64,000 nt of DNA. Source: Crotophaga sulcirostris (Eukaryota; Chordata; Aves; Cuculiformes; Crotophagidae). The stretch lies in contig VYZB01000333.1 in assembly GCA_013397455.1 (NCBI GenBank), positions 583,743-647,742 on the forward strand. Direction: 5' to 3'. A model generated the notes under the pieces. The model was given only the letters and a program-made list of their open reading frames with translations. It ran no database searches and was not told the origin of the DNA. Made by a program: the position numbers and the translations under genes. Position 1 is the first letter of the stretch. Every line of letters starts with the position of its first letter. Below are positions 11,933 through 24,616 of this stretch, in pieces.

Positions 11933-12256
11933 TTATTTGATTGGCAAGTCCTTTGAGATCATCAAGTCCAACCATATCTGTCCACTACTAAACCATATCC
12001 CTGACCACCTCATCTACCCATCTTTTAAATACCTGCAGGGATGGTGATTCAACCACTGCCCAGGGCAACCTCTGCCAGTGCCTGAGAATCCTTTCGGTGA
12101 AGGGATTTTCCTAATATTGAATTTAAACCTCCCCTGGCACTACTTGAGGCAATTTCCTCCCATCCTATTCCTTGTTACCTGGGAGAAGAGACCAACATCC
12201 ACCTCACCACAACCTCCTTTCAGGTAGCTGTAGACAGTGATGAGTTCTCCCTTGAT
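11933..12256 (-). mobile_element. CR1 LINE 3' fragment, second 3' UTR type
   Basis: From its 3' end the element reads catcatagaattatttgatt, gatcatcaagtccaaccata, then ctgcagggatggtgattcaa, ccagtgcctgagaatccttt and, at its 5' side, cttgttacctgggagaagag and cctcaccacaacctcctttc. This is the reverse complement of the CR1 3' region of the type whose sense strand ends with a gtccaacctt-like block and contains aaataccagcagg-like spacing. It lacks the ctgccatgggcaggg block of the neighbouring copies, so it belongs to a different CR1 subfamily. Many substitutions indicate an old insertion. Confidence 0.9.
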
Positions 12257-15120
12257 AACTAGATGAAGGAGGTATCTGGAAGTATTAGCCCAGTGCTGGT
12301 GCAGGGCTGAGCTGCAGCCCTCACCCTCACCTGCCCTCCATCCCCTGGTGCAGAGCAGATGATCAATATCTGTCCAGAAGCACTGTTGGAGGCACGTTGG
12401 CAGCACTGTTAAACTGAGAAGCAAAACACCTTCTCCACGGGTAGCATCCTTCCCCTTACACCAAGCCCTGCTACAAACAGCAAATCATGTCAGAATAAAA
12501 AAATTAGAACCTAAAAATCTCTGTGACTACTGCATCCAGAGCCCTACGCTAGAGTCTCCAGGACTCTTTGGGTGTGATGTTGCTTCACGGTCCTATCCCA
12601 TCACAGAGCAAACTGTGGCTATAAACCTAAACCTGAACCTTGACCTTTAGGTTGGACCTTTCTTTAGCATTATTCCAGCAAGTGTTGTCAAAGCCAAAAT
12701 CAGGGTAGCGAGGTGAACCCTGTCTATAGCTGCCACAGTGAAGCTAAGGGGTTCCTTTTTACCATTCTTCACTAAAGCAGATTAACCATGCATCTAAAGC
12801 CACCCCAAAGGCAAAAAACCTCTGTGATGAGGGGACTTCAGCTGGATTGGGTAGCTTTCCAGCAGGGCCTTATAGTGGAAGGTGCTGCAGAATCCAGTTT
12901 CTCCATGGGCTACCTGGACACAAGTAACAAACGCCCGGGACTGATGTTTGGCCTGGTTCTCACCTGCTGGCTGTTTGTTAAAGTAAATGTGCTGTCACAT
13001 GATCTGTGTATCCCATGAGACTTATGTGTTATTATATCCAATTTGAAAATTAACTCTAATATGAGGTGCACAGAACACCAACGAAAACAACCATTAATTG
13101 TTAATATAAACTATTAATGAAACACCAGGATGAAGGTCAAAGTGCATGACTGAAACCTCCCAGCAAATAAAAGGTTTATTTTGCCTCTTACTGAGCATAA
13201 TTATCATCTGAATTTCATCGGCTTTCTGATCAAACCACTTCCCTCTGTGCTGACCTGTTCTACCACAGCAGTAAATCTGCTCCCCAAAACTGGTGTTTGC
13301 TTTTCATTGTCCACCAGGTTTTTCATTGGCATTCTGGATGTCTGTGAGGAGCAGGGAGTCGGCACCCTTTTGCCTTTGTTCCTATGGGAGTTTTTCCCCA
13401 CCTTCCATTGTTCATTACTCACAATAAATTTGCATTGACCTGGCTCCCCATAAATTATCCTGTCTCCTGCTGGTAAGTCCTTTCACTGTCCCAGTTCACA
13501 TCCCGCAGGCCCATGATGTGGTGGACACACCTGAGGGCATGCAGCCCAGGGTGAGAGCAGACCTCTTCCCACGTTATACAGATCAAAATATCCGGAAGAT
13601 GACAAGTTGGGGGGACGTTTTGGAATGAATGTCAATCAGTTTTCCTCCCCTCCTTTGTGTGGTAGGATGTTCAGCCTTATCCAGCACTTTTCCTTCAGTA
13701 ATTTCTCACATAGGTTTGGACGGCTCGGATACTTTCTGCGGAATATTTCTATTTGTTTATTTTTTACACACACACGCAGTGTTTTGCCAAAAAACACTAA
13801 CTTTCTTTTTCCATAAGAGACAGAAAGCCCAGCAGAGGAAAAAAAGTTGATCCTAAGACAGAAATATTCTGGGTTTTTTTGTTTCTAACAAACCCTAATA
13901 GAATTTTTAGGCATGCAAGAAATCAACTCTCTGTCAACATTCATTGCTTTGAGGAAATTTCAGAAGTGCTGATCTTACCCAGGACTGCTTAGGAGTAACA
14001 TCCATGGCTCAAAAGTTCACCTGTACTGTCTCTGCCTGAGCTGCCACGTTTTCTGGGAGGTCTAGATTAACTCCTGGGTTGTTGCCTTTACCCTGCCTGC
14101 CTGCTCCATGCCCCATTGGAGAGGAGTTCATTGGCAGAAGAGCATTTGACTCTGTGACCACCTGACAGCACTTGCCTAGAGTTTGGGCAGTACAGAGGCC
14201 GTGCTGGGTGGGCTGAGCCTGTGCGGGCTGGGATTGGAGCTGCCAGGCTTCACAGGTTTGAGTTGCAGCAGTCTAAATCCATGCCTGAAGTAAGAGACAT
14301 TTTAGTCCTATTTTGAGTTTTCTGAGGCAGAAAAAGTACGTGGAACCAGTCAGTCCCAACAGCAGGGGTAGGTATTGGTCTTGGCCAATGCCACAGGAGA
14401 CCTGTTGGTGGGCAGGCCTGTGCTGGAAGGTGGATGTATGAAGTCCAAACTCTTCATAAATAGAAATCCCCATGGCTGAAATTTATTGAGCCAGTTTGAA
14501 TTTATGGTTATGTTGTTGAGGACTTCAGTTGCACCAACTGACCTAATTAACAAGTGATATTATGCTAATGGCCTACTCAGTCTTATGTGTGTTTCTGTTT
14601 GCAGGTTGTCTGTAGAGTTACCTGGTTTTCCATGAAGAGCATGACCCATCTGCATGGATCTTTCTCGGTTTGGTTTCTTTTTTTTTCAATTCATATGCTT
14701 TTTATTTGTTTATTGTTCACTTTTTTTGGAAAGCAAAAGTACAGCTCTTGGGGTGCCTTTACCAGGGGAAAACGTTGAGCTGTTAGCGTGGGCATGCGTA
14801 AGCTGCTCCTTTGAAGAGAAAGTCCTAATACATTAAGGTATGCCAGGCTGTGACAAACTGAAATCTCAGCTGAAGAGCCCTGTCAGATCTGTTCTCTCAT
14901 CCATGCCCTCCCTCCGTTCAGCCCCTGACCTTCCCCATCAGATAAGCAGCACAGAGCTTGGCCCTGCATTCCCTCTGCAGTCTCAGCTCATTAAAAATTC
15001 ATTGCCTAAAGTGAATCTATTCTGCTGCTGCTGAAGTGTTATTTACCTGGCCCGGATTTCCTCAGGTTCTGACAATTAAAGGGGGGGTCCAAGGAGAGGG
15101 CTGAGTCACAAGATTAAGGC
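12257..15120. other. long repeat-poor stretch, no gene recognised
   Basis: No CR1, LTR or recognisable exon is present. A triple of cctaaacctgaaccttgacc type near 12628 is a short local repetition, too irregular to be telomeric. An (AC) run with the phrase cacacacacg lies near 13770, and T-rich stretches lie near 14680. Frames of 60-85 codons occur on both strands without continuity or known motifs. Confidence 0.55.
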
Positions 15121-15620
15121 TTGGGCAATAACTCTCTTGTAGCAATAGACGATCATGTAAAGCCATAATTTCCCAGCTGCGTTTTGGTTCCCCTTCAGTG
15201 CTTCATTAAAGGTGGTGACTCAACAGAAAGGACAGAGGCACAGGTTAACAAGAATCCCTCCTTTTGTAGGATTAGAGTCTTGCATAGCAAGGCTCTTTCA
15301 AAGGCAGGAGATGTTGTCAAGCATCATTAGGAAGCCGTTTTAAACAAGAGTCATAAAGCACCCTTTGCGGTCAAACGAATTTATTAGAGAGGCGAGTGAG
15401 TGGAGGCAAGCACTGTAGGAGAGAAATAGATGAACAATTTGCACAGCATTGATAACAAAGCAGTTCACCAGACTCAGAGCTGCTGCCATTAGAACAATTT
15501 AAAAGGATTTCGCAAAATTCCCAGGGTGTTTTTCGTTCTTGATGAAAGCAGCGACTTTGTATATGGCTCTGGCAGACACCGGGTGCATCTCCAAACCAAG
15601 GTTTTTGTGCGGGTTAACTA
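15121..15620. promoter_or_regulatory. possible conserved non-coding element
   Basis: This block has no low-complexity sequence, no recognisable transposon and stop codons in all frames at short intervals. It carries closely packed vertebrate transcription-factor-like words. The clearest is cattgataacaaag at 15447-15460, which overlaps a GATA core with a SOX-type aacaaag core. Others are caatttg, attaaagg, and taaagcaccctttgcggtca near 15355. This texture is common in developmental enhancers, but I cannot test conservation here, and such words also arise by chance. Confidence 0.2.
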
Positions 15621-17918
15621 TTTCCCAGCCTCATGCTAATTCCTTCCAACAAGTGGGAGTGGGAAGAACCCAGCCTCTTGTTGTGCCCCAGTGATCCCGA
15701 AAGCCCCCCTGAGCCTCAGCCCAGCCAACCCTTCACAAAGGCCGAGCAGCTGGGGAGGGAGCCCGGGGGCTTTGCTCAGCACTGGGTTTTTCATAGAGCG
15801 CACCAGGGTAGAACTCAAATCTGTCTCCCTCTGAGGAGAGGAAGTGTTCACAGTCACTTCTCCAACAACTTCTGGGAATATTCTGTAGCAAAGTGTGAGT
15901 TTAAGGACTGTGAGAGAGTCTTTAAGACATGATCAGATCTTTCATAGGGTCTGGGTTTGGAAAGAAAAGGGATGCTGTGCTTGGGTTTAATGGGGGAAAA
16001 AAAGAGGGAAAGAGGAGACTGAAAGAGGAAAAGATGGATAAAGGTACTTGTTTGGAAGTGGATAAGTAGCTTTATTATGCAGTTAACATGATGGACTATG
16101 TAGCGTGTTTGTTTATCAAACCAGAAGCATAAATCTAAATGAATCAGTTGCTCAAATCTAAACCAGCTGTGGCTGAAGGTAGAGGAATGCTGGGTACTAA
16201 TCATACAGGCAGCACCAGTACTGGCCATGGGCATCTCTCCCCTCCTTGCTATCATTGAGAAATGTGCAGAAAAATAACTTTTTTTTTTTTTTCGGCATGT
16301 TCACTTGGATCACACAAACCACAGGTTCAGCAGCTGGTGTGAGCCCCACAAAACCTCATGGCTCCTGCCTGCATGCATGCTTTGCTGCCCAGAGGAAGGA
16401 TGGAGGCTGGCAGAGGGACAGAGGTAGCAGAAGCTTGAATGGACTGTTATTTTTGGAGTGATTTCCTCCACTTTGTTTGAAGGGTTCTTGCTAGGGCATG
16501 TTTAGAAAGAAGTGATGCTAACATTGCAGGGAGTTTGCAGGACAGCCACGGACAAAGGAGTGGGTGTTTGTGCCATCTCTTTAGAGACTGAAGGATAACT
16601 GTTCATCATCGAGGTTCTATGGAGTGCGAAACAGTAGCCAAAAGTATATTACATCTCCTGGCTAGGAAGGGAGGTTTTATTTGGTATTCAATTATTCATA
16701 TGTGTTAGCTGGTTTGCAGATGAAGCTGCAGCTCCTCTCTCCCTGCTGGCTCCTGATGCACACCAGGAGCCTACAATGTGGGGCTGGGGAGCTGGGAGCA
16801 TCCTGGCTGCATGCTGTGCCGGGATGCTCTTGGTCATACAGGGTGCTGAAAAGCGAGGTGCCCACTTTCGGGCTCCCTAATTCTCTTCAGGATTCCCACT
16901 CTCCATGTTCTCACACTGCAGCTGCACTGCTCCTCCACCAGCCTCCCCAGATTTTTCTTCCCTACCTCTCCCCTCTACCACTGCTGGGAGATTGGTCCCC
17001 AGTGCCAAGGGCCCCCTTTTCTTGGGCGGCAGCAGAGGGGAACTGCGCAGGGGCTTTGGCAGAGCGAGGGAGGGGACTTGGAGCATTGTCTGGGTATAAT
17101 TTAGGCACTATAAACAGAGGCAGCAAGGGGTCACGCTTTCTATTCTCATTTTGCCCCCTGCAATGTCGCTGCTAACTGGTGCATACAACTTGAACTCTTG
17201 TAAAAATTAGCAGAGAGCACAGTACCGGTGACAGAGAGCTGAACTTTTCCAACAGTAGGCTCGAAATTCACTGTGTGCACTGAATCCACTTAAACTTTAA
17301 AGAGACAGTCTGCTTTCTGCTCTTTCCAGTACTTAGTTTGGAAATGACTGCAGTACTAATTAAAAGTAAATTGCTTAATCTTGTTGCGTCAGGAAGGGAG
17401 TCTCTCTTCAGAGAGGATGCCTCCTGTGAAAGGCCTGGAAAGGCAGGACCCCCGCGGGGCGGCAGAGCCGAGCGAGGCAGCGCTAGCGCTCTGCTCCATC
17501 AATTACCCAGCAAGATCGTGTTCAGGCCAGCAGCCACAGCGCAGCCCTGCCTCTTCCAGCAGGTATCAGAGCAGCAATAATGATATTTGTGTTGATTCAT
17601 TATATAATAACCTGAATTTTGTTTGCAAGGGATCCATCTGAGGCTAGAGCTGGGGCAGAGGTGGATTCCTCGCTTGGCATTACCAAGGATGCCCGGTGCA
17701 CTACTCGCCCATTGCAGGCTTGGCTTGGAGTGCATGTGGCAGTGAGGAGCATTGGTGCAGTTGATGATCAAATCCCAAAATGTAACTAAAATCCACTGCA
17801 CACAACACGTGCTTCGTCCCCAGCATGCCAGTTCTCCCAGGGGCTGAAGGGAACAAAATCCTCACTCCTTCATCCATCAAAGCTTCTAGTTGATGCACTT
17901 TCCTCCCATGCAGAAGCC
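15621..17918. other. unique DNA with T run and small GC-rich patch
   Basis: No gene or interspersed repeat is recognised. A run of fourteen T lies at 16279-16292. Around 17447-17490 there is a small CpG-containing patch (cccccgcggggcggcagagc, then gagcgaggcagcgctagcgc) that is too short for a CpG island. A frame of 164 codons at 16681-17175 (plus) begins at TTG, contains no recognisable motif and is overlapped by an opposite-strand frame, so I do not call it a gene. Confidence 0.55.
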
Positions 17919-17945
17919 TTATTTATTTATTTATTTATTTATTTT
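17919..17945. repeat. (TTTA)n microsatellite
   Basis: Six and a half perfect tandem copies of TTTA run without interruption. Tetranucleotide repeats of this kind often mark old poly(A) tails of retroelements on the opposite strand, but no element body is recognisable beside it, and CR1 has no poly(A) tail. It is most simply slippage-generated. Confidence 0.95.
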
Positions 17946-20900
17946 CTGATTATCATCTCAGCCCACACTAATCACTTCTATGACCTCAGCATAATAGAAA
18001 TGTACTGTTTTTTTTTTCCTTTTTCCCTAAGTTTACATTTGCACACAAGGATGTGTAACAACATGGAAAATTGATTTCTTCCCCTCTATTATCTTTGCAT
18101 AACATGCATACCATCTTTGCTGACTAACAAAGAAATAGGAAACCTCTCTTCTTTTGCTACAGGATACCCATATGACACCCTGTTCCTGTATTTACTCTAA
18201 AGCAGCTGGGCATTGATAGTGAATTAACTAAAAGCTGTAGAAATCCATACCAATTTTCCTCCCCACCAAGTGTAAGAAGAGGGAGCACAATGTACCTTTT
18301 TTTAGCAAAATTTTTATTGGGTTATACAATGTGACAATGTTTTGAAATTTAAGTCAATGGAGGTAAGGCCATATTTTTCCTGTAGCAGGCCAGAAAAGAG
18401 CAGTGAATAGAGAAAACTGAAGTCAATCCAGCTCAGAGTGGAATTTGAGGCTGGTGTGATTGAAGGCTGTATTCAGCTGAAGTCCAGCATAAGTTGATCA
18501 CACTTTGCATCAATTAAGCAAACAGGGAACTGGTGTGAGTGGTTAGTGCTGCTGGGTGCAGGTGCTGTCTCTTCTCCATCAATTCCCTGTAGGCAGGTGT
18601 GCTTGTGCCTATGGATGCTGCCCTTATATAAGCCTGATTTTGGCAGAGGGAGGATTTCTTGTATTTGGGGAGCAGAGCTGAGCTTTGGCTCATGCTCTAC
18701 ATCTGTCTCATTAGTTTGAGGGCTGGGAGACCTTTGTGCTTCCCTGCTGGCAACCAGGACAGGAGTACTTCTGGGTTTTGCTGTTGTGTGAAGACTACTG
18801 GAAGTCTCCTGTCCTGCTCTGTGGGAGATGGGGAGATCCAGGGTGTGCTCAGTACCCCTGAGGAGTGATGTGAAAAAAAGGTCGTGGGGCTCCTTTCGAG
18901 ATCTGTGCCCAGCAGCTTCCCAGCACAGTTGGTTGGGGACGGTTGTGAACCACACATCTAATGTAAGAGGCTGGGGATTCCCTAAGCCAATGGTCTTTTT
19001 GCTCACTTGCCTTTTTCAGAGAAAGGTCCCAGATGTAAATTGGAGGAAGGTGACTTCCCAACAGTTCCTTGGTGAGAACATTTGGTTGACTTCCAGCCTT
19101 GTATGACACACCAAAAGAGATCCAGCATGGTTAGAAAAGCAAGGTGGATGTTCCCAAGGCAGGTGTAGTGTGGCAGAGAAGGAGGTCTCCAGAGCAGCCA
19201 TGGTGGCCAGGTTCAGGGATGCTTTCTGCCAAGGAACTGTTAAGTAAGGCCAATTTTAGGCTGCTGCTTTTGCTGTCAGAGGATGTAGACAACTAAACTG
19301 CTTTATACTATGACTGGCTCTGCAAAATGGTGTTATGCTTGTGAGAAGGTGTTTCTGGTGCAAAGCCCATGTGTGCATTACTCCAGTAGCCTGAATGGCA
19401 CTCTGGCTGAGCCAGGTTCTGCACCAGCTTTGTGCTGCAGTGATTCTCTTCACCTTGGTGCTATTTTAATTTACAACGGTATAAATTCAAGCCTGGTCCA
19501 GCTTGCTGCTTTGGTGCGTTTTTTCTCATTTTTGGGGGTAAAATGGAGGTCTCTCCAGGAATCTGGTGGCTCTAAGCTGGAGTACATGGCTCTGGCCTCC
19601 AGCTGTTTCACACAATCCCTATGGTAGAAATGCTGAGCATCATGGGTTCTACTGTCTGCACCTCTTAGCAGAGGAAGCATTAGTTTTAATGGGCAGCAGC
19701 CTATGAGATAATAAATATGCCTTCATTCATTCGAGTGCTGCAGCATCCTAATGAAGCTTAACAATGTTATAAACCACATAATGTGAACCAAATAAGGTAT
19801 TTTGCCAATTTAAATATTTATACCTAATAAACCTGAAATTTTTCCTGTTTAAATGTCTATCCAGGAAGGCTGAAGTCAAAGCAATGTTAAAAACATTTTG
19901 AAGAGGGAGGATGGGAAACAGGATTATATACAGACTCCCTAAAATAATGACTCCTTGGTTATTACACTGTGTATTATTTATGCTCCCCTCTTATAATTCT
20001 GTATTATGCTCCCCTTTTCACATCTGCACTCCCACTTTAGGGGATCATTGTATATATACCGTATAGTACCCCAGGAACACTTGTAAGTGCATTGACTCCC
20101 ACAGTTATAATGTTTCCATTCCAAAAGAATCCACAGCACAGATAATGATTTTTCTTATTTTTCTGCATTTAGTGCCTTCTAAATGGCAACTCGGTGACAG
20201 TATCTTGAAACTTTACAGAACTCTGCCATAAAGTAAAGAGAGTCTATTACTGGTATAGATTTTATGTTCACTCAGTCCGCTCTGAAAGCGTGTGTGGAAA
20301 TGTATGCACGATGTGTGATGATTAGAAATGCTCTTCCATGTTTGAAGAGCCCCAGACTTTTGTCTGTTTAGTAATAGATCATGGAAACAGTGCAAAGCAT
20401 TGCCTCTTGCTGTACTGATGCTGTAGTGTTTGAGCTGATCACCTGATGCTTTTTAACATGTGAAAAGAAGGCTGAGAAGGATGTATTTTTAATTTCATTA
20501 TAATTGTAGTGGGTAGTTACCAAGAGTGAATGAAGTAAGCCTGCACTTTAAATGCGCATCTTCTGCCAGATACAATCTTTCATAACTTTAAAATGAGATA
20601 TTGGGTGTGAAATATTGCTGTTGTAGAAAGCAAAGCTGTAGTTCTCAATGCTGATGGAGTGGGGAGTCCATGTCCAGTATGATACAGGGACTGGAAGAGG
20701 GGAAAATAGCTGCATATTAACAGAGGAATTGGTTGTATTGTGAAGGAAGGAATTCCTACAACTGTCCTGAGTAATGGGTTACATGGTTGGTACTTCTCTG
20801 ACTTTTTCATCCTAATATTGCTGTTTTCCACATCCAGGAGGAAACAAAAGTTGAGGCACTGTGTGTGACTGTGGAAATCACAACTGATAAAATACTGACT

Positions 20901-21858
20901 TTAGGTCTGACTAAGGAGAACACGAAAAGTTACCCAGAAACTGCATTGTTTTGCAAAATCCGGAAGCAGGGATGTTGTGTGGGAGGGGTAGCACAATCCA
21001 TGTCTTAAGACATTACAGAAAATACGATATTACAAAGGTGGGTAAGATCCTCAGTGGGTACCAGGTGGCTTAACTTATCTTGAACTCAGCGCACAAATTT
21101 CTATCAGCCAGACACTGCTGTTTCAACAAAGATCAGGCTGAGATGATTTTCCTGAAAGTGTGCTCTGAAAGTTAGGGTACCAATTCCTACTCTTATGCAA
21201 GGCCCTAAACCTTGAGTTTGCTCTTCATCTCCTGACTGGCAAGTTTAACGCTTCCACCCAGGATTTCTAATGCCAGGGCTTGAGGCAGCCTTTGATGCTG
21301 AGAGCTCCTCTGGCAGGACAAGTCTCTGTTTCATTACCCATCTCTTCTCACAGGGAAGCTTGCTACTGCACCGCATACCTATTGCTCACTTGAAGACCCC
21401 ACTGCTTTCTTCCAGCCCAACTTGCCAAGGGAACTCTGTCCCCTTGTGCCATTTTCTACTTTTTGCACATTTTTAAGTAAAATAACACTATTAGCCATCA
21501 CAGAACTCTAATCCCCATGTATAAAAGGTGCAACTGAATGATCAATTCTATTGATTTCTTTCAAGTGCCTCTGTCAGAATGCTCACACAATGCTGGACTG
21601 TTCCAGACCTGCAGGTACATCGCTGGCCTAACACCATTCTGCTGGTATCTCTACAGGTCTCTGCACATTTTTTTTTATTTCCTTTTTAATAGTGTCATCT
21701 GCATTTTTGGGGAGAGAAAGGAGCAAACCTGTTTGAATTGCAAAGAATTGATTATATCTGTCAAATGTGTTGATTTGTTTGTATACAAGGGAAGTGCATT
21801 TAACATAATCTTATAAAATAACTAGTTGCTCAAGTGCATAAGTCAGGACAGGCTGTCA
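17946..21858. other. unique, partly AT-rich DNA, no gene recognised
   Basis: No CR1 or LTR is present. At 18335-18370 the words aatttaagtcaatggaggta resemble the cattgaagtcaatgg core of ancient amniote repeats. The minus strand is open for 178 codons from 19006 to 18473, but its first codon is GTG and no domain is visible. The segment 19780-20060 is strongly AT-rich with repeated tattattta words and shows no tandem order. Confidence 0.55.
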
Positions 21859-21970
21859 TTGGGTGTAAATCAATACCGGTTTCAATGGCCTGGCAGAGGA
21901 TCTGGCCCTTATGCCTGTGAATGACACTACAATGTTACAGCTCAGCTGGGCCATTGATTTCAACGTTTTG
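21859..21970. repeat. relic of ancient amniote interspersed repeat
   Basis: The words gggtgtaaatcaataccggt, ttcaatggcctggcagagga and tctggcccttatgcctgtga follow the order of a diverged repeat found throughout sauropsid genomes, whose typical words are a gtgtaaatca block, a tcaatgg block and a gatctggccc block. No boundaries or target duplications can be defined. This is recognition by pattern only. Confidence 0.4.
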
Positions 21971-22211
21971 TTAATGATGGGTGGAACACAGATACTTTCA
22001 GCATTTCACCATTGCCCTGCTTGCTTCTGTGGTGATTATGGACTTCAGGCTGTTTTTTACTTTGCAAAAGTCTGATAATTATTTATTATTTTTATTATGA
22101 CTTGGTTTTGTTAGCTAGAATGTTCCTGTCTCAAGGAGATGGATGGTGTGAGTTGACAATTGATGGCTGGGATTGAGAAAGCAAATCGGGGGTAGCAAAG
22201 AAGGACCAGTA

Positions 22212-22768
22212 GGGTGGGTGAGATGATTCTGACCCTCTTCTCTCATAAGACCTCACCTGGAGCCCTGTGTTCAATTCAAGTCCTCAGCACAGGAAGGACA
22301 TGGAGTTGCTACAGTGAGTCCAGAGGAGACCACAAAGACCATCTGAAGGCTGGAGTACTTCCCATACGAGGACAGGCTGAGAGGGTTGAGGTTATTCACC
22401 TTGGAGAAGAAAAAGCTCTGGGGAGACCTTAGAGCAGCCTTCCTGTATGGAAAGGGGCTCCAGAAAATCTGGGGAGGGGCTCTTGATCAGGGAGTGCAGA
22501 GATAGGATGAGGGAGGAAGTTTTTCGGCTGAAAGAGGGGAGATTGAGATGAGATCTTAGGAAGAAATATTCTCCTGTGAGGGTGTTGAGGCCCTGGCCCA
22601 GGTTACCCAGAGAAGTGGTGGCTGCCCCATCCCTGGCGGTGTTCAAGGCCAGGCTGGATGGGACTTTGAGCCCCCTGATCCAGTGGGAGGTGTCCTTGAC
22701 CATGGCAGGGGAGTGGAACTGAATGGGATTTAAGGTCCCTTTCAACTCAAACGATTCTATTCTGTGAT
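22212..22768 (+). mobile_element. CR1 LINE 3' fragment with coding remnant
   Basis: In sense orientation the copy begins in the last part of the CR1 reverse-transcriptase frame (attctgaccctcttctctca, gacctcacctggagccctgt, then aggacaggctgagagggttg and caccttggagaagaaaaagc). It passes the former stop and continues through the 3' UTR (ctgaaagaggggagattgag, gttcaaggccaggctggatg, gtgggaggtgtccttgacca) to a tail of gattctattctgtg. It is about 560 bases, 5'-truncated and frameshifted. A minus-strand frame of 193 codons across it is antisense to the element and is not a gene. Its 3' UTR type matches the copies at 25966, 29641 and 44877. Confidence 0.95.
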
Positions 22769-23922
22769 AACCAATTTTTCTCTGCAAGGCAAGATATTGT
22801 GGATAGCACAGGAAATGTGTGTGTGGAGGAAAATATCGGTGGCATGGGAGATGGTGGGTACAGAGGTGCTGAGCACAGTAGTAACCACAGCAATCAATGG
22901 AGGATTGGTTTTTCTTCCTGTGATGCTCTGCTAATATTGATGAGGCCTTGTCCTTCATTAATAGCCAAGCCACCCATCAAAGACAACACCAATGGCTGTA
23001 GCTGAACGAAAATTCTTGGTGGATTTTTCACATCCTCTTGTCTATTGTTTTCTCTTAATCTCCTTATTTGTGCTGGTTGCAATGTGAGCAAAAGGTGAAC
23101 GCTTGTGACACTGAAACCCAGAGCAGTGTAGCAGTGAAACGTTGCAATAAGTTGTTTCCTTCCTTTAAATCACACAAAGGCAGGGGCAATGCAAACCCCC
23201 CCTCCTGGGGTCTGTTCCAGAGCCAGGGTTGGGGAGCTCTGCTCCTCCAGTGCACCTGCAGCTGTTCTCCTGGGAGTGCGGAGAAGCCACCTGGGTTTAG
23301 TCTTTTCTGTTAGCACCAAAGCTTATGTGTTTCCTGGAAAAACACTGCTAATGCTCTGCCATTTCACTTAAATGTGGATAATATAGACCTTAAGATGAGC
23401 TACTCCAGCTTCTATAGGTTAATCCTTTAATTCTTGCTTCTCTCCTTGCCCCTTGTTTCTCTCGGGAAGGAAATGGAAACCAAGAAGCTCCCTGTGTGCC
23501 TTGCTCCATCCCTGCTGCCACTGTGGTCCCCAAGCTTGGTGCTCACACCAGCAGACCCACTGCGCTGGGACTGTGTTGTTTTACACCTTCATTTTATGCA
23601 GAGAATGGCCCTCTGTGTGTTTGCTCAGGATATAAGAATATGAAAAATTGCTGATAGATCATGTCCATAAATCTTGCAGACAATAAGTCATAAAGTCCTG
23701 TGTCCTTACACATGGCCATAGCCCAGGGACAGCTTTGCCAGATGTGAGCAGCTACCCCTGGAAAAAGAAAATACAGTGAAAAAACTTTTCCCACTGTTTA
23801 CACCACCTAGAGTGGAAGCTGTGGTTTGGGAAGGGCTGGGGCTGCTGATAGCATCGCTTTTTCCTTTTCTTTAATACATCCTTAGTGTTACACCAACATG
23901 TCCATTTCATGATGGGAATCCC
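22769..23922. other. unique DNA between CR1 and LTR
   Basis: No gene is recognised. The sequence has a few tg- and ga-rich words such as ggtggcatgggagatggtgg and a C run (aaccccccctcctgg) near 23197. Frames of 60-80 codons occur on both strands over 23068-23313 and cannot all be real. The last five bases, atccc, form the left target duplication of the adjacent LTR. Confidence 0.55.
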
Positions 23923-24616
23923 TGTCATGGTTTAGCCCTGACCCAGGTAATTTTAGCAGCTAAAACCACACAGTTGAGATCCCAAATTCCCCACCCCCAG
24001 GGGAAGGGGAAAGGAAACAAGAGGAAAAGGCTTGTGGATTGAAAACTAAAACTACAGCTTTAATGAAATGATTATGATGATAATAATGTAATGAAATATG
24101 TTCAAATATCTGAGATCACTCCCCCACCCCTTGATGACTGTGTGTCATGTCAAATGCTATAGAGCAGACATGAGGGAATGGGTCCATGGCCAGGAGGGAG
24201 CTGAACTCAGGAACTGGATTCAGTAACGCACGGGTCTGGAATCAGGAGCAATCAGACAAACAAGGTCTTCACTGGACATCAGCTGTCACAGAAGAGAGTG
24301 AGACCCTCCTGATCTCTCAGTTTTATATTGAGTATGACGTATATGGGATGAAATCCTCTGCTGGTCAGTTTGGGGTCACCTGACCTGTATGCTCCTCCCT
24401 GCAGGTGTGGCCTTTTTCACCAACTCAAGGATGGCCTTGGTTACTGGAGGAATAATTATGAACATTGGCCTTTCTGCATGCCAGTGTTCCATGTTATCAC
24501 TTCTAGAGAGAAACTGTCTGAAAAGCATGCAGTTAGCTCTCAGAAAATGGAGTTACCTAGTTAATAGGCTGAGCCATAGTCAGGAAACCGACCCCAATTA
24601 AACTCAAACCATAACA
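23923..24616 (-). mobile_element. solo LTR of an avian endogenous retrovirus (ERVL-like)
   Basis: The 694-base element begins tgtcatggttt and ends aaaccataaca, an imperfect 11-base terminal inverted repeat with the TG and CA ends of retroviral LTRs. It is flanked on both sides by the direct repeat atccc (23918-23922 and 24617-24621), a 5-bp target duplication typical of ERVL-type integration. An adjacent shared A makes a 6-bp reading possible. A TATAAAA box (minus strand, 24327-24321) followed by ATTAAA (minus strand, 24064-24059) places U3 at the right, so the LTR points to the minus strand. Words such as ggtcagtttggggtcacctg match an LTR family I know from many birds. There is no internal gag, pol or env sequence beside it, so recombination between two LTRs has removed the provirus. 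No protein is encoded. Confidence 0.9.

Noticed and set aside
12616..12650. Telomere-like repeat cctaaacctgaacct
   Set aside because: There are only two or three irregular units, and the avian telomere unit is ccctaa, so it is not telomeric.
16681..17175. Plus frame of 164 codons
   Set aside because: It starts with TTG, has no domain, and an opposite-strand frame overlaps the GC-rich part.
17447..17495. CpG-rich patch as a CpG-island promoter
   Set aside because: It is only about 50 bases long and surrounded by CpG-poor sequence.
22392..22973. Minus-strand frame of 193 codons
   Set aside because: It is the antisense of the plus-oriented CR1 copy at 22212-22768 plus flanking DNA. The CR1 3' UTR is often open in antisense.
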